A stretch of DNA of 64,000 nt from Glaciecola sp. HTCC2999 (GTDB lineage: Bacteria; Pseudomonadota; Gammaproteobacteria; Enterobacterales; Alteromonadaceae). Shown here piece by piece: positions 36,680 through 46,138 of this stretch. The notes below the pieces were generated by a model, which saw only the letters and a program-made list of their open reading frames with translations, was not told the DNA's origin and searched no databases. Each line of letters starts with the position of its first letter. Positions within the stretch are counted from its first letter, which is position 1. The DNA lies in assembly GCA_949498985.1 (NCBI GenBank), contig CATECQ010000042.1:46369-110368 (forward strand), in the 5' to 3' direction. The translations under genes were made by a program, and so were the position numbers.

Positions 36680-38560
36680 TTATTTCACTTCAAATATCAT
36701 GACACTTTGCGCTGGGATGCTCAAATCTTGAGATATTGTAAAACGCGAGTTATTCTCAATATTAACTAATTCTATACTAGGTTGTTCTAACGGCAACATT
36801 TCTTTAAAACGAGCTAAATCTAATGATTGTTTGGACTTATTTTTGTTCAAGACAACCATAATACGCTGTTGCTCATGGTGGCGAAAATAAACATAAATAC
36901 CGTCTTTAGGAAAATAATGTGTCAATTTCCCATCAGTAATAGCAGGCGTATTTTTTCGCCAATTTAATAAAAACTTCAATTGTTTTTGGATACGTTTTTC
37001 ACGTTCAGATAACCCTGCACCCGTAAAGCCATTCACAACATCCCCAGGCCAACCACCTGGAAAATCAGCTCTTAAGATCCCATGGTCACCATCACCCTGA
37101 TCTGACATACCAATTTCTGTTCCATAAAAAATTTGTGGAATTCCACGTGTGGTGAGTAAAAACTTCATCGCCATCATAAACAACGATTCATCGTTATTCA
37201 TTTGCGGCATAATACGATTCATATCATGATTGTCACCAAACACCACTAATTTATACGGATCACCATATAAAAAATCACTCGCTAAAGTGTCATATATTTT
37301 GCGAATACCTGTTGCCCATGTGTCTTCTTCCAATAAAGCTTGGCTCAATGCTACTTGTAAAGGAAAATCCATCACACTTGGTAAGCTTGAGACATAATCA
37401 TCATAACGAGGAGAATCCGCTTGCCAATATGCAGTAATAGCAGGATTAACCGACCACTCTTCTCCAACAATGGTTAAATTGGGATATTCTCGTATCAATG
37501 CTTGTGTCCAATTAGATAGAAATTGCTTGTCTGAGTATGAATAAGTATCGACTCTTAAACCTGATAAACCGGCATACTCTATCCACCAAATAGCATACTG
37601 AATTAGGTATTGAGCTAAATGCGGGTGTTGTTGATTCATATCTGGCATTGTTGGCACAAACCACCCCTTAGCAAACTCATCAATATCAGCTTGAACACTA
37701 TGAGGATCGTGTAACGATTCACGTGTATGAGTCGTTCCTTTAAACGTCGTACCATGATTAATCCAATCGCTTGAAGGCATATCCTTCATCCATGGATGAT
37801 TTGAACCCATGTGATTTAATATCACATCTTTAATCACACCAATGCCTTTACTTTGGGCTATTTCAACAAACTCTCTGTATAAAGCATTACTACCAAATCG
37901 TGGATCTATTTCAAAAAAATCGGTGGTGGAATAACCATGATAAGAATATTTTTGCATATCATTTTCTAATAAAGGCATTGTCCACACTTGAGTAAATCCC
38001 ATCTGTGATATGTAATCCAAATGATCAATCATCCCTTGAATATCACCGCCATGACGTCCACCTTTGTAATTACGATCAACTTTTTCCAACATGGTTTCAT
38101 TATTGTCATTCGTTGTATCACCATTTGCAAAACGGTCCGGGGCAATCAAATAAATAACATCTTTTGCAGTGAAACCGGCTCTATCTGCTGAACCTGGTGC
38201 ACGTGCTGATAATGTATAAGGCATCGACAAAGTTTCACCCGATGCATGTGAAAATGTTATCTCGATAGTTTGTGATGATGCATCAGGAAATATGAAAAGA
38301 TTAAGAATAATATAATGTGGATTATCTAATGTAATGACGTTTTCAATTTTAACTCGATCTGCTGATAGGCTAACATTAAATTCACCTAACGGATAAGGAA
38401 CATCATTCGAATATACCAATAACTCTACCTGTTCATGGGCCATACCTACCCACCAATGAGGAGGTTCAGCGCTTAATTTTCCCTGCGCTGAAGCTAACGA
38501 ACTACTTAGGTTCAATGCAATAAAAACTAATAACAACAACCGTTTAATAATTAATTGCAT
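36680..38560 (-). CDS. SusA/cyclomaltodextrinase-like GH13 enzyme, periplasmic
   Basis: This 626-residue exported GH13 enzyme has a signal peptide cleaved near LASAQG. The N-terminal domain (PPHWWVGMAHEQVELLVYS) is of the cyclomaltodextrinase type. The catalytic barrel has Asp338 (LRVDTYSY), Glu367 (VGEEW) and Asp446 (GDNHDMNRI), followed by a C-terminal beta domain. It resembles SusA neopullulanases that cut maltodextrin, cyclodextrin or pullulan in the periplasm. It is the first gene of the operon and shares a divergent promoter region with the halogenase-like gene. Confidence 0.9.
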   Translation of the reverse strand: MQLIIKRLLLLVFIALNLSSSLASAQGKLSAEPPHWWVGMAHEQVELLVYSNDVPYPLGEFNVSLSADRVKIENVITLDNPHYIILNLFIFPDASSQTIEITFSHASGETLSMPYTLSARAPGSADRAGFTAKDVIYLIAPDRFANGDTTNDNNETMLEKVDRNYKGGRHGGDIQGMIDHLDYISQMGFTQVWTMPLLENDMQKYSYHGYSTTDFFEIDPRFGSNALYREFVEIAQSKGIGVIKDVILNHMGSNHPWMKDMPSSDWINHGTTFKGTTHTRESLHDPHSVQADIDEFAKGWFVPTMPDMNQQHPHLAQYLIQYAIWWIEYAGLSGLRVDTYSYSDKQFLSNWTQALIREYPNLTIVGEEWSVNPAITAYWQADSPRYDDYVSSLPSVMDFPLQVALSQALLEEDTWATGIRKIYDTLASDFLYGDPYKLVVFGDNHDMNRIMPQMNNDESLFMMAMKFLLTTRGIPQIFYGTEIGMSDQGDGDHGILRADFPGGWPGDVVNGFTGAGLSEREKRIQKQLKFLLNWRKNTPAITDGKLTHYFPKDGIYVYFRHHEQQRIMVVLNKNKSKQSLDLARFKEMLPLEQPSIELVNIENNSRFTISQDLSIPAQSVMIFEVK

Positions 38561-38627
38561 CTGGAATTTCCTTTTAAATAAATTATCTTTCTAATGTACC
38601 TAACAATACTAGCATAAGACAAATTGA

Positions 38628-38641
38628 TGCATACGTATTCA
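38628..38641. promoter_or_regulatory. Palindromic operator candidate in the GH13/halogenase divergent promoter
   Basis: TGCATACGTATTCA is a near-perfect 14-bp palindrome with a central CG, the geometry typical of LacI-family operators. It lies about 70 bp from each start in the 137-bp divergent region. The nearby LacI-family regulator is the natural candidate to bind it. Confidence 0.5.
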
Positions 38642-38697
38642 AGCATTAACCCTGTTTATTCGTTGACTATCAATATTGAATCATTAGACTCTTAATT

Positions 38698-40164
38698 ATG
38701 AAAAGAGCAAAACAACAAATCATTGTATTAGGGGGTGGCAGTGCTGGCTGGATGACGGCTAATTTGCTTCAATTGCAATTGGGCCCTAAAGGATTTTGTA
38801 TCACAGTCATCGAATCTCCCACTATCGGAATCATTGGTGTCGGTGAAGGATCAACGCCACAACTGAAAATGTTTTTTGATTTATTAGAGATTAAAGAATC
38901 AACATGGATGCCAGCCTGTGACGCCACTTATAAACAAGGGATTGCATTTCATGGCTGGACAGATTTAGTACACCCTCAATATGATCATTATTTTCACCCA
39001 TTTCCTTCCAATTACGACCATGTCAGCGCAAAACCTTTTCTTGAACAAGTTCATGCTATGCTCCTTGGTCAAGCGAGTATGCCGCATCCCAACCCATATT
39101 TTTTAACCTCTGTACTAGCTGACACCTTTAAATCACCTCAACATAGCCACGACAATATTCATACCTCCTATGGCTATCACTTTGATGCAGTAAAATTAGG
39201 CCAGTTCTTAAAAACATTTGGACAATCCAAAGGGATCAATGTGATAGAGACAACCGTTGCAGACGTATGTCATAGCCAACATACTATTAAGGCAGTTGTA
39301 GATGAACATGGAACTGCGCACTATGCTGATTGGTTTTTTGATTGTTCTGGATTTTCAAGTAAGTTAATGCGTGAAACGCTGAATGTTCCTTTCATTAATT
39401 TTAGCGATAATTTGTTAAACGACAGCGCTGTTGCTATACCGACTCCACGACAAAAAAAGGAATCACCTCAAACTCAAGCGTCTGCTCTTAACTGTGGATG
39501 GGCGTGGCGGATCCCATTAACTACTCGTGTGGGTAATGGTTATGTATATAGTCAACAATTTTGTACCGCACAAGATGCTGAAGCGGAATTAAGAGAGCAT
39601 TTAGGTATAGACTCATCATTACCAGCACGTCATCTTAGTATGAATGTCGGAAGATTAGCAGAACATTGGGTTGGTAATACAGTAGGCGTTGGATTGTCAC
39701 AAGGCTTCATCGAACCATTAGAAGCAACAGCACTACATCTAGTCCAAGAAACCGTAACACAATTTATTGGTGCATTTTGTGCGGGTGATTACACAACTAA
39801 ACATCAAAGACAATTCAATCAAGTTATTAATGCTCGTTTTGAAGGAATAAGAGACTACATCGTCGCGCATTATGTATGTAATCAAATCAAAAACGATCCC
39901 ACAGGTTATTGGCAACACTGCCGTGAAAATAGTAATTTATCAAATAATTTAGCAGCGGTACTAGCTTGTTGGAAAAGTGGAGGTGACTTACATGAACTGC
40001 TTAGCCAACGTAACATGCAACAATATTATCCTACATTGAGCTGGTATGTATTATTAGCCGGATATCGGCAATTTCCACATCAACAATATCAAGTTAATGA
40101 GCAAACTAACGCCATTAATCAACAGCTTAACGAATTGATGCACTCTTTTGTGGCCATTGACTAA
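38698..40164 (+). CDS. Tryptophan halogenase-like flavoprotein
   Basis: This 488-residue protein is of the flavin-dependent tryptophan halogenase family. It has the FAD loop GGGSAGW (12-18), the Lys79 position that in characterised halogenases forms the halogenating adduct (ATYKQGIAFHGW), the GWAWRIP motif and GFIEPLEATALHLVQ. In Alteromonadales such proteins often sit with carbohydrate-uptake genes, and their real substrate is unknown; halogenation has not been shown. No flavin reductase or TonB receptor is adjacent here. It is divergent from the GH13 operon. Confidence 0.88.
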   Translation: MKRAKQQIIVLGGGSAGWMTANLLQLQLGPKGFCITVIESPTIGIIGVGEGSTPQLKMFFDLLEIKESTWMPACDATYKQGIAFHGWTDLVHPQYDHYFHPFPSNYDHVSAKPFLEQVHAMLLGQASMPHPNPYFLTSVLADTFKSPQHSHDNIHTSYGYHFDAVKLGQFLKTFGQSKGINVIETTVADVCHSQHTIKAVVDEHGTAHYADWFFDCSGFSSKLMRETLNVPFINFSDNLLNDSAVAIPTPRQKKESPQTQASALNCGWAWRIPLTTRVGNGYVYSQQFCTAQDAEAELREHLGIDSSLPARHLSMNVGRLAEHWVGNTVGVGLSQGFIEPLEATALHLVQETVTQFIGAFCAGDYTTKHQRQFNQVINARFEGIRDYIVAHYVCNQIKNDPTGYWQHCRENSNLSNNLAAVLACWKSGGDLHELLSQRNMQQYYPTLSWYVLLAGYRQFPHQQYQVNEQTNAINQQLNELMHSFVAID

Positions 40165-40175
40165 ACAATAATTGA

Positions 40176-41669
40176 TTAAATAGTGTTAAATGCAAGTGGT
40201 AACGTTACGGTAAACGTCGATCCTTTACCTAATCTAGACACCACATCAATTGAACCTTTGTGAGACTCTAAGATGGAGTAGGAAATAGAGAGACCTAAAC
40301 CCGTTCCTTCTCCGACTGATTTAGTGGTATAAAAGGGATTAAAAAGTTGTTTTTGGGTATCCACAGACATACCAATACCGGTATCGGTCACTTTTATAAA
40401 ACACTCTTTTCGCGACATTGAATACTCAATTATAATACTGCCACCATCTGGCATCGCTTGAGCAGCATTGACCAATAAATTGACAAAAACTTGCTGGATT
40501 TGGCCTAGCTTACCCATCACTAAAATGTCTTTATCTGGCATCACATGTTGCACATTATGCTTATATTTGACTTCATTTTTTACAACTTTTAAAGCAGCAG
40601 ACACAGTATCAACAATGGATAACGGTCTAAAATCGGCTTCGCCTTGATGAGAGAATGTTTTTAACCCTGCAATAATATCTGATATTCGTTCCACCCCTTC
40701 AAGATTAGATGTCACTATCTCGTCAGTATCTTGAAGAAGATATTCAATATCATATTGTTTAATTAAATTTAAAAACCTATCACTGTTATGAATATTATTA
40801 TCAAGAATAAAATCTTTTGATTCCTTTAAAAACACTTTCATTTCAATAACATGAGTCGAGAGCACTTCTAAATTTGAACGTATATAACCTATAGGGTTAT
40901 TGATTTCATGCGCAATCCCTGCTGCGAGTTGCCCAAGGGATGCCATCTTTTCTGACTGAACAAGCTGACTTTTAGCATGAGTGAGTTGCTGTTGAATCAC
41001 ATCCAGATTATCTTTCGTCTCTGAGATCACAGTGCCATTCTTTCGAGCAATAAAAAAAGTCTTAACTTGTCGTTGTATAATCGTCAGTGCATCAAACGTT
41101 TCAGCAGATTTTGGGGCTTGTTTAAGTAAAAAGACTGACAATAACACGCTGTTTTGGTCAATCTCTTTAGCGACATACAGCATTTTTAAGGCATGTGGAT
41201 AAATACTCACATGATCCACATCCACAATATTCCAATTATTCGTGGCTGGAACGGCAGTAAGTGTGTCATTAATTGTTTCAATAAATACAGGGTTTTGAGA
41301 CCACTGTTTATTATGGTTACAGATACTAGTCGACACATCAAATAATGGTTTAGAGGCTGTTTGTACCTGACTCAGTCCCCAAACAGCATTTAAAAAATGA
41401 CACGTTAATTCCGTGACATTCGTTAGTAAATTTTCGCTGTTTGCACCCAGAGATAAACTACCACTGGTTGAGAGTAAGAACTTTAATTCATCATGCTTTT
41501 GTTCACTTTCTAACAATGCATCTTTTAACATTTGATTAGATACATAAATATCGCGAGATTTCTGAGCTAGTAACTGTTCAGCCATCTCACGAGCTTTTTT
41601 CTCACGAGTGATTCTGCGTTCTAATATCGCAATTTTATCGTTGAGACTCGATAAGGAGACATCACTCAC
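40176..41669 (-). CDS. Soluble sensor histidine kinase with N-terminal coiled coil
   Basis: This 497-residue kinase has no membrane segment. Residues 5-65 are heptad-rich, about 66-220 form a GAF/PAS-like sensor region, and residues 225-250 form a connecting coil. The H-box is SLGQLAAGIAHEINNP with His254, and the C-terminal HATPase has GTGLGLSISYSILE. The N-terminal coil resembles cytoplasmic kinases that read an internal signal. No response regulator is adjacent. It is convergent with the halogenase-like gene and divergent from glgC across 167 bp. Confidence 0.9.
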   Translation of the reverse strand: MSDVSLSSLNDKIAILERRITREKKAREMAEQLLAQKSRDIYVSNQMLKDALLESEQKHDELKFLLSTSGSLSLGANSENLLTNVTELTCHFLNAVWGLSQVQTASKPLFDVSTSICNHNKQWSQNPVFIETINDTLTAVPATNNWNIVDVDHVSIYPHALKMLYVAKEIDQNSVLLSVFLLKQAPKSAETFDALTIIQRQVKTFFIARKNGTVISETKDNLDVIQQQLTHAKSQLVQSEKMASLGQLAAGIAHEINNPIGYIRSNLEVLSTHVIEMKVFLKESKDFILDNNIHNSDRFLNLIKQYDIEYLLQDTDEIVTSNLEGVERISDIIAGLKTFSHQGEADFRPLSIVDTVSAALKVVKNEVKYKHNVQHVMPDKDILVMGKLGQIQQVFVNLLVNAAQAMPDGGSIIIEYSMSRKECFIKVTDTGIGMSVDTQKQLFNPFYTTKSVGEGTGLGLSISYSILESHKGSIDVVSRLGKGSTFTVTLPLAFNTI

Positions 41670-41836
41670 ATTAAATGCCTTTTAATTTGAAAGTACTAAT
41701 AGGGTAATAAATCGGCACATTTTGCCAATACTTTAGGGATTTATCACAATACCCGCTGGTACTATATACTATGAATTGCTAGATAACTATTGTACTCTGC
41801 TAATCATAGTGTCATTCAGCATAAAGGATTGATTTA

Positions 41837-43099
41837 ATGTCAAATAATAGTCCACGTTATATAAGTAATCTCACCCGTGATACCTATGCGCTAGTGTTGG
41901 CGGGAGGAAGAGGCTCTAGACTGCATGAACTGACACAGTGGCGAGCCAAACCCGCTGTTTATTTTGGAGGTAAATTCAGAATTATTGATTTTCCTCTATC
42001 AAATTGCATCAACTCGGGGATCCGTCGAGTTGGGATTTTGTCTCAATATAAATCACATTCTTTAATTCGACATATAGTGCGCGGTTGGGGTCACTTCAAA
42101 AAAGAATTAGGCGAGTCAATTGAAATCCTGCCAGCATCACAACGTTCTTCAGATGACTGGTATCAAGGTACCGCCGATGCGGTATATCAAAATATTGATA
42201 TCATCCGTGATGAACTACCCAAATATGTAATGATATTATCTGGTGATCATATCTATCGTATGGACTACGGTAATATGCTGGCAAAACATGTTGAGTCAGG
42301 TGCAAAAATGACGGTTTCTTGCATGCGTGTACCGTGTGTAGAAGCAGCAGGTGCATTTGGTGTAATGGCGGTCGATCATAATAATTTTGTCACTGACTTT
42401 ACCGAAAAACCAGAGGTCCCTGCAGCTTTAGCAGATGATCCGGACAATTGTCTTGCATCAATGGGTAATTATATTTTTGATACTGAGTTCTTGTTTGAAC
42501 AGTTAGAAAAAGATTATCAAACAAAGGATTCTCAGCGTGATTTCGGAAAAGACATTATCCCAGCCATTATTAAAGAACATAAAGTGAATGCATTTGAATT
42601 TGGTTTAGGCGAGAAAAACAATTACTGGCGCGATGTAGGCACAATAGATAGTTTCTGGGAAGCTAACATGGAGTTAGTTGAACCCGTACCTGCCTTGAAC
42701 TTATATGATGAAGAATGGCCTATTTGGACTTATCAAGAACAATTACCTCCCGCTAAATTCGTCTGGGATAGCGATGAACGACGTGGTGAAGCAATCAATT
42801 CAGTTGTATCTGGAGGTTGTATTATTTCAGGATCATTACTCAAGCGTAGTTTGTGCTTTTCAAATGTTCGAGTTCATTCGTACTCTTATATCGAAGAAGC
42901 TGTTATGTTACCGAATGTTGAGATAGGTCGTCACTGTACCATTAAAAAAGCCGTCCTAGATCGCGGCTGTGTCATTCCTGAAGGGATGCAAATTGGTGTT
43001 AATCATGATGACGATAGAGCGCGAGGATTCCGGGTATCAAGTGCAGGTGTTGTTTTGGTAACACCGGATATGTTAGCCGCTTTAGGTCAAAGACCATAA
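41837..43099 (+). CDS. glgC: Glucose-1-phosphate adenylyltransferase
   Basis: GlgC makes ADP-glucose for glycogen synthesis. The 420-residue product has the nucleotide-binding start [15 protein letters not shown] and [33 protein letters not shown] and DFGKDIIP follow, and a C-terminal beta-helix holds the allosteric region. Length is normal. No glgA, glgB or glgP is adjacent. The neighbours (GH13 enzymes, GpgS cluster 18 kb away) link it to glucose polymer metabolism. The ribosome site is AAAGGATTGATTT. Confidence 0.96.
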   Translation: MSNNSPRYISNLTRDTYALVLAGGRGSRLHELTQWRAKPAVYFGGKFRIIDFPLSNCINSGIRRVGILSQYKSHSLIRHIVRGWGHFKKELGESIEILPASQRSSDDWYQGTADAVYQNIDIIRDELPKYVMILSGDHIYRMDYGNMLAKHVESGAKMTVSCMRVPCVEAAGAFGVMAVDHNNFVTDFTEKPEVPAALADDPDNCLASMGNYIFDTEFLFEQLEKDYQTKDSQRDFGKDIIPAIIKEHKVNAFEFGLGEKNNYWRDVGTIDSFWEANMELVEPVPALNLYDEEWPIWTYQEQLPPAKFVWDSDERRGEAINSVVSGGCIISGSLLKRSLCFSNVRVHSYSYIEEAVMLPNVEIGRHCTIKKAVLDRGCVIPEGMQIGVNHDDDRARGFRVSSAGVVLVTPDMLAALGQRP

Positions 43100-43121
43100 A
43101 CTTCATAAGAAAACCTTAAAT

Positions 43122-43141
43122 GAGCTACTTTAGAGTAGCTC
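43122..43141. terminator. Hairpin at the glgC / hydrolase convergent junction
   Basis: GAGCTACT-TTAG-AGTAGCTC is a perfect 8-bp stem that spans the stop codon of the hydrolase gene. No clean T-run follows on either strand, so its terminator activity is uncertain. Confidence 0.35.
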
Positions 43142-43930
43142 GGCAATAAAGTGGCGCATTGATTGCGCCGTTTTTGTAGGCGTTTCTAAGACAAACAAAT
43201 GTCCACCTTCCACTAAAGAATGTTCCATAGAAGGATTGCCTTTTAAAAAGGGCTTAACAAAGAGTGGCATAGTGACATTTGTCGCACTCCCCGTTAATAA
43301 TAAACTGGGTACCTGACAACGTTGATAATACTGATGGATGTTCGTCGGCATATGTCTAAAGATCCCCACTTCAACATTCACATCATAACTGAGTGTTTTC
43401 ATCCCAGTTTTCATCACACTCACACTCTTCACGTAATCATCTATACATTGTGGATGAAAATCTTTAAATAATGGTTTACGGGCAAAATAAGCACTCATAT
43501 CCTCATCCAAGTCCCACCACTGTTTACGCTGTAAAGTTCGCTTAGCCGGGGTAATATAATCTCCCCACCCTAAGCGTTTTAAGAGCGCAATTATACGTCC
43601 ACCAAAGCCTGTCATAACAGGAGGATCACACAATACGATCCCTTTAAATAATTCAGGGGCCTCGCATGCGGCCATGTATGTGACAACCGCACCAAAACTG
43701 TGCCCTACCCCTATAACAGGTTCGTCAGCGTGTGATTTGATATAATCAATGACCTCTGTGACTTGATTTGACCAATGCTCAACTAGCGGGTAATGCGGAT
43801 CATGAGCATATTGGTGCTTAGCAATAATATTGAGTGAATGTGATGCAAACTGCTTTTTAAGAACGTCAAAAAATACATTATAGCTAGGTGCTGGAAAACC
43901 GTTAGCATGCACAAAATTAATAGTGGTCAT
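43130..43930 (-). CDS. Alpha/beta hydrolase
   Basis: This is an alpha/beta-hydrolase fold protein of 266 residues when started at the ATG at 43930, where the family-like NFVHANGFPAPSYN begins. The open frame extends to 44008 but adds 26 non-conserved residues. The nucleophile is Ser78 in GVGHSFGAV, and the catalytic His is likely in VEGGHLFVLE. The substrate is not known. The gene is divergent from an acyl-CoA thioesterase-like gene, and an intergenic FadR-like half-site lies between them. Similar hydrolases act on esters or lipid-like molecules. Confidence 0.82.
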   Translation of the reverse strand: MTTINFVHANGFPAPSYNVFFDVLKKQFASHSLNIIAKHQYAHDPHYPLVEHWSNQVTEVIDYIKSHADEPVIGVGHSFGAVVTYMAACEAPELFKGIVLCDPPVMTGFGGRIIALLKRLGWGDYITPAKRTLQRKQWWDLDEDMSAYFARKPLFKDFHPQCIDDYVKSVSVMKTGMKTLSYDVNVEVGIFRHMPTNIHQYYQRCQVPSLLLTGSATNVTMPLFVKPFLKGNPSMEHSLVEGGHLFVLETPTKTAQSMRHFIAELL

Positions 43931-44057
43931 AAACTGATTATTGTTAAATTCGATAGTATGAATAATGCCATATCGCTTAGATAATGTTGAATAACTCGTT
44001 GTTATCATTGTTTATCAGTATGGGTTGTTTGCAACTCCCCTAATATTCGTTACCATT

Positions 44058-44074
44058 ATCACATCTGACCAGTT
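44058..44074. promoter_or_regulatory. FadR-like half-site before the thioesterase gene
   Basis: ATCACATCTGACCAGTT has a perfect right half (TCNGACCAGTT) and a poor left half, 12 of 16 positions of the FadR consensus. It ends 18 bp before the thioesterase start codon. Confidence 0.35.
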
Positions 44075-44092
44075 CCACTTGAGAGTATTTTT

Positions 44093-44896
44093 ATGACATT
44101 TGATGATGTATTACACCAAACTCGGTCTTTTTTATCCGGTGAGCAAACAACCATTACCATTAGTGAGAATTGGTCCCAAGGTAGAACCGTGTATGGCGGG
44201 ATCTCAAGTGCCGTTTTATTTGAATGTTTGGCGAACCAAATATCAGACCAGCGCCCAGTAAAAACAATAAATGTAAACTTTGTTGGTCCTTTATTATGTA
44301 ATGAACCCTTCACAGTAAAGGTCGACACGTTAAGGGTGGGTAAAAATGTATCTCAATACATTGCTTATGCCATTCAAAATGAAAAAAATTGTGTGGTCAT
44401 GCAAGCTTGTTTTGCAAAAAACCGTTCATCAAAAGTCTCTGTCGACAATATTGATACCCATCAGCTTAATCTTCCCAAAAAGCCGACATTTATACCGCCA
44501 ATCCCAAAAGTGACGCCTAAATTTTTACGCCAGTTTGATTTGGCCATACAATCAGGCGGAATACCTTTTACTGGACAAAAAAGCGCTCATTACAAAGGCT
44601 GGTTACGATTTAAACAACCCACAGACACTTTTTCATTTACCTATTTAATTGGATTATTAGATGCTTACCCTCCTACATTAATTCAAATGTTAAAATGGCC
44701 GACCCCTGCCAGTACGATTAACTGGAATGTTGAATTTTTGGAGAGTGACACGCCTTATAATAGTGACGATTGGTTTGCTTATCATGATGATACCAGGCAT
44801 GCAGAACATGGTTATGGCATTACAGAGGCTAATATCTGGAATAAGCACGGCAAACTTATTGCGATAAGTCGTCAACGTGTGGGCGTGTTTGACTAG
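44093..44896 (+). CDS. Acyl-CoA thioesterase-like protein (double hotdog)
   Basis: The 267-residue protein resembles TesB-like thioesterases. The N-terminal hotdog contains SQGRTVYGGISSAVLFE and FVGPLLCNEPFTVKV, and the C-terminal half ends with HGYGITEANIWNKHGKLIAIS, the region that in TesB-like proteins contributes catalytic residues. It probably hydrolyses acyl-CoA; chain-length preference is unknown. It is divergent from an alpha/beta hydrolase gene and preceded by a FadR-like half-site, which would fit a lipid-metabolism role. Confidence 0.85.
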   Translation: MTFDDVLHQTRSFLSGEQTTITISENWSQGRTVYGGISSAVLFECLANQISDQRPVKTINVNFVGPLLCNEPFTVKVDTLRVGKNVSQYIAYAIQNEKNCVVMQACFAKNRSSKVSVDNIDTHQLNLPKKPTFIPPIPKVTPKFLRQFDLAIQSGGIPFTGQKSAHYKGWLRFKQPTDTFSFTYLIGLLDAYPPTLIQMLKWPTPASTINWNVEFLESDTPYNSDDWFAYHDDTRHAEHGYGITEANIWNKHGKLIAISRQRVGVFD

Positions 44897-44905
44897 GGTT
44901 ATCGA

Positions 44906-46027
44906 CTAGATAACACATTGATCTTGTAAAGCTTGGGCACTGACAAGATAACGTTGTGGTGCCTCTTCGAGGATCTTAATTTGAGTTAACACAGTTTGAT
45001 TCATAGGTGTTGGGATCCCTAACCTCTTACCGTGTTTAATGGTCGCTCCGTTAATATAGTCAATTTCTGTTTTACGGTGATGTTCTATATCCCACCACAT
45101 TGATAACTTCGCCTCTGGATCAATATCAACCATAGATTTTGCGATGTGTGGAAATAACCAATTTGGTAAACTCAGAACTCGCGGGATCATTTGCGCTGAC
45201 ACTTTAGTAATCTTTGGTAAACGAATTCCCATTGCATCGCAAACTTGCAAATGTTCGCGCATCATTTTTGCGATAATTTGACGGTAGCCTCGATCCAGTA
45301 ATGTATCTTTGAGCGAAAGATTCGACAAAGCATTCACACTGTTAGTGAGGTTCACTTGGCATTTAGCCCATAATAACGCATCCATATCAGTACACCAAGC
45401 GCAAGGAAAGGTGTTTGAATACTGCTGCATAAAACCGTTAATCAGCTTCTGCATATGCTGTTTAAACGGGGTATCTAACATGTTTTCAAGCATGACGGTT
45501 CCTGAAGAACCACGATGAAAATGTCCAGGCGCTAATTTAACCACATTAAATGGAAACATTGCTCGATAAATTGGATGTTCGGGAAACGCATCGCGAACGA
45601 CAACGTCACTACCGATACCATTTTGACAACAAATAATCACCGTGCCAGGATGGACTAAGGGCTTTATATCTTCGACTACAGCTTCAATGGCCGTGCATTT
45701 AACCGTTAACCACAATACATCTAATTGACCAGAGGATCCGTTGGCGATGCATTCATCAACATTCTCATAAAACATCACATTGCATGAATTATGATAAGTA
45801 ATATCTGAAGCAAAATCTGATATTGCCATTTCATTACCGTAATCTTCGCGAGAATAGCCTCTGCCAATCACTGTCAATGATGTTTCAGGGATAACACGAG
45901 ATAATACAGGTGCTAAATGTGCGGCTAGATATCCACCGATGAGTCCAGCACCCATGATCCCATGTCGGTATTGCTGGGCTGCGGTTGACGCGGTGATGTG
46001 CTGTGTCATAGTCATTGTGCTGTCCAT
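44906..46027 (-). CDS. 2-dehydropantoate 2-reductase family protein
   Basis: This 373-residue protein has the N-terminal Rossmann motif GAGLIGGYLAAHL and the ApbA/PanE arrangement, with a helical C-terminal domain. It is about 70 residues longer than E. coli PanE. Ketopantoate reductase makes pantoate for CoA synthesis, but the family also includes other 2-ketoacid reductases, so the substrate is not certain. The N-terminal 20 residues are Thr-rich (MDSTMTMTQHITASTAAQQ) and may be over-annotated; ATG at 46015 (fifth codon) is an alternative with GGA upstream. Confidence 0.8.
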   Translation of the reverse strand: MDSTMTMTQHITASTAAQQYRHGIMGAGLIGGYLAAHLAPVLSRVIPETSLTVIGRGYSREDYGNEMAISDFASDITYHNSCNVMFYENVDECIANGSSGQLDVLWLTVKCTAIEAVVEDIKPLVHPGTVIICCQNGIGSDVVVRDAFPEHPIYRAMFPFNVVKLAPGHFHRGSSGTVMLENMLDTPFKQHMQKLINGFMQQYSNTFPCAWCTDMDALLWAKCQVNLTNSVNALSNLSLKDTLLDRGYRQIIAKMMREHLQVCDAMGIRLPKITKVSAQMIPRVLSLPNWLFPHIAKSMVDIDPEAKLSMWWDIEHHRKTEIDYINGATIKHGKRLGIPTPMNQTVLTQIKILEEAPQRYLVSAQALQDQCVI

Positions 46028-46138
46028 ACGAATACATAGTTAAATGATCATCATTGTTGTAATATACCGTGACAATAATTGAAGCGATAATCATCTGTTT
46101 TAATATCTTTACATAAATAACATCACTGAGAAAATACG

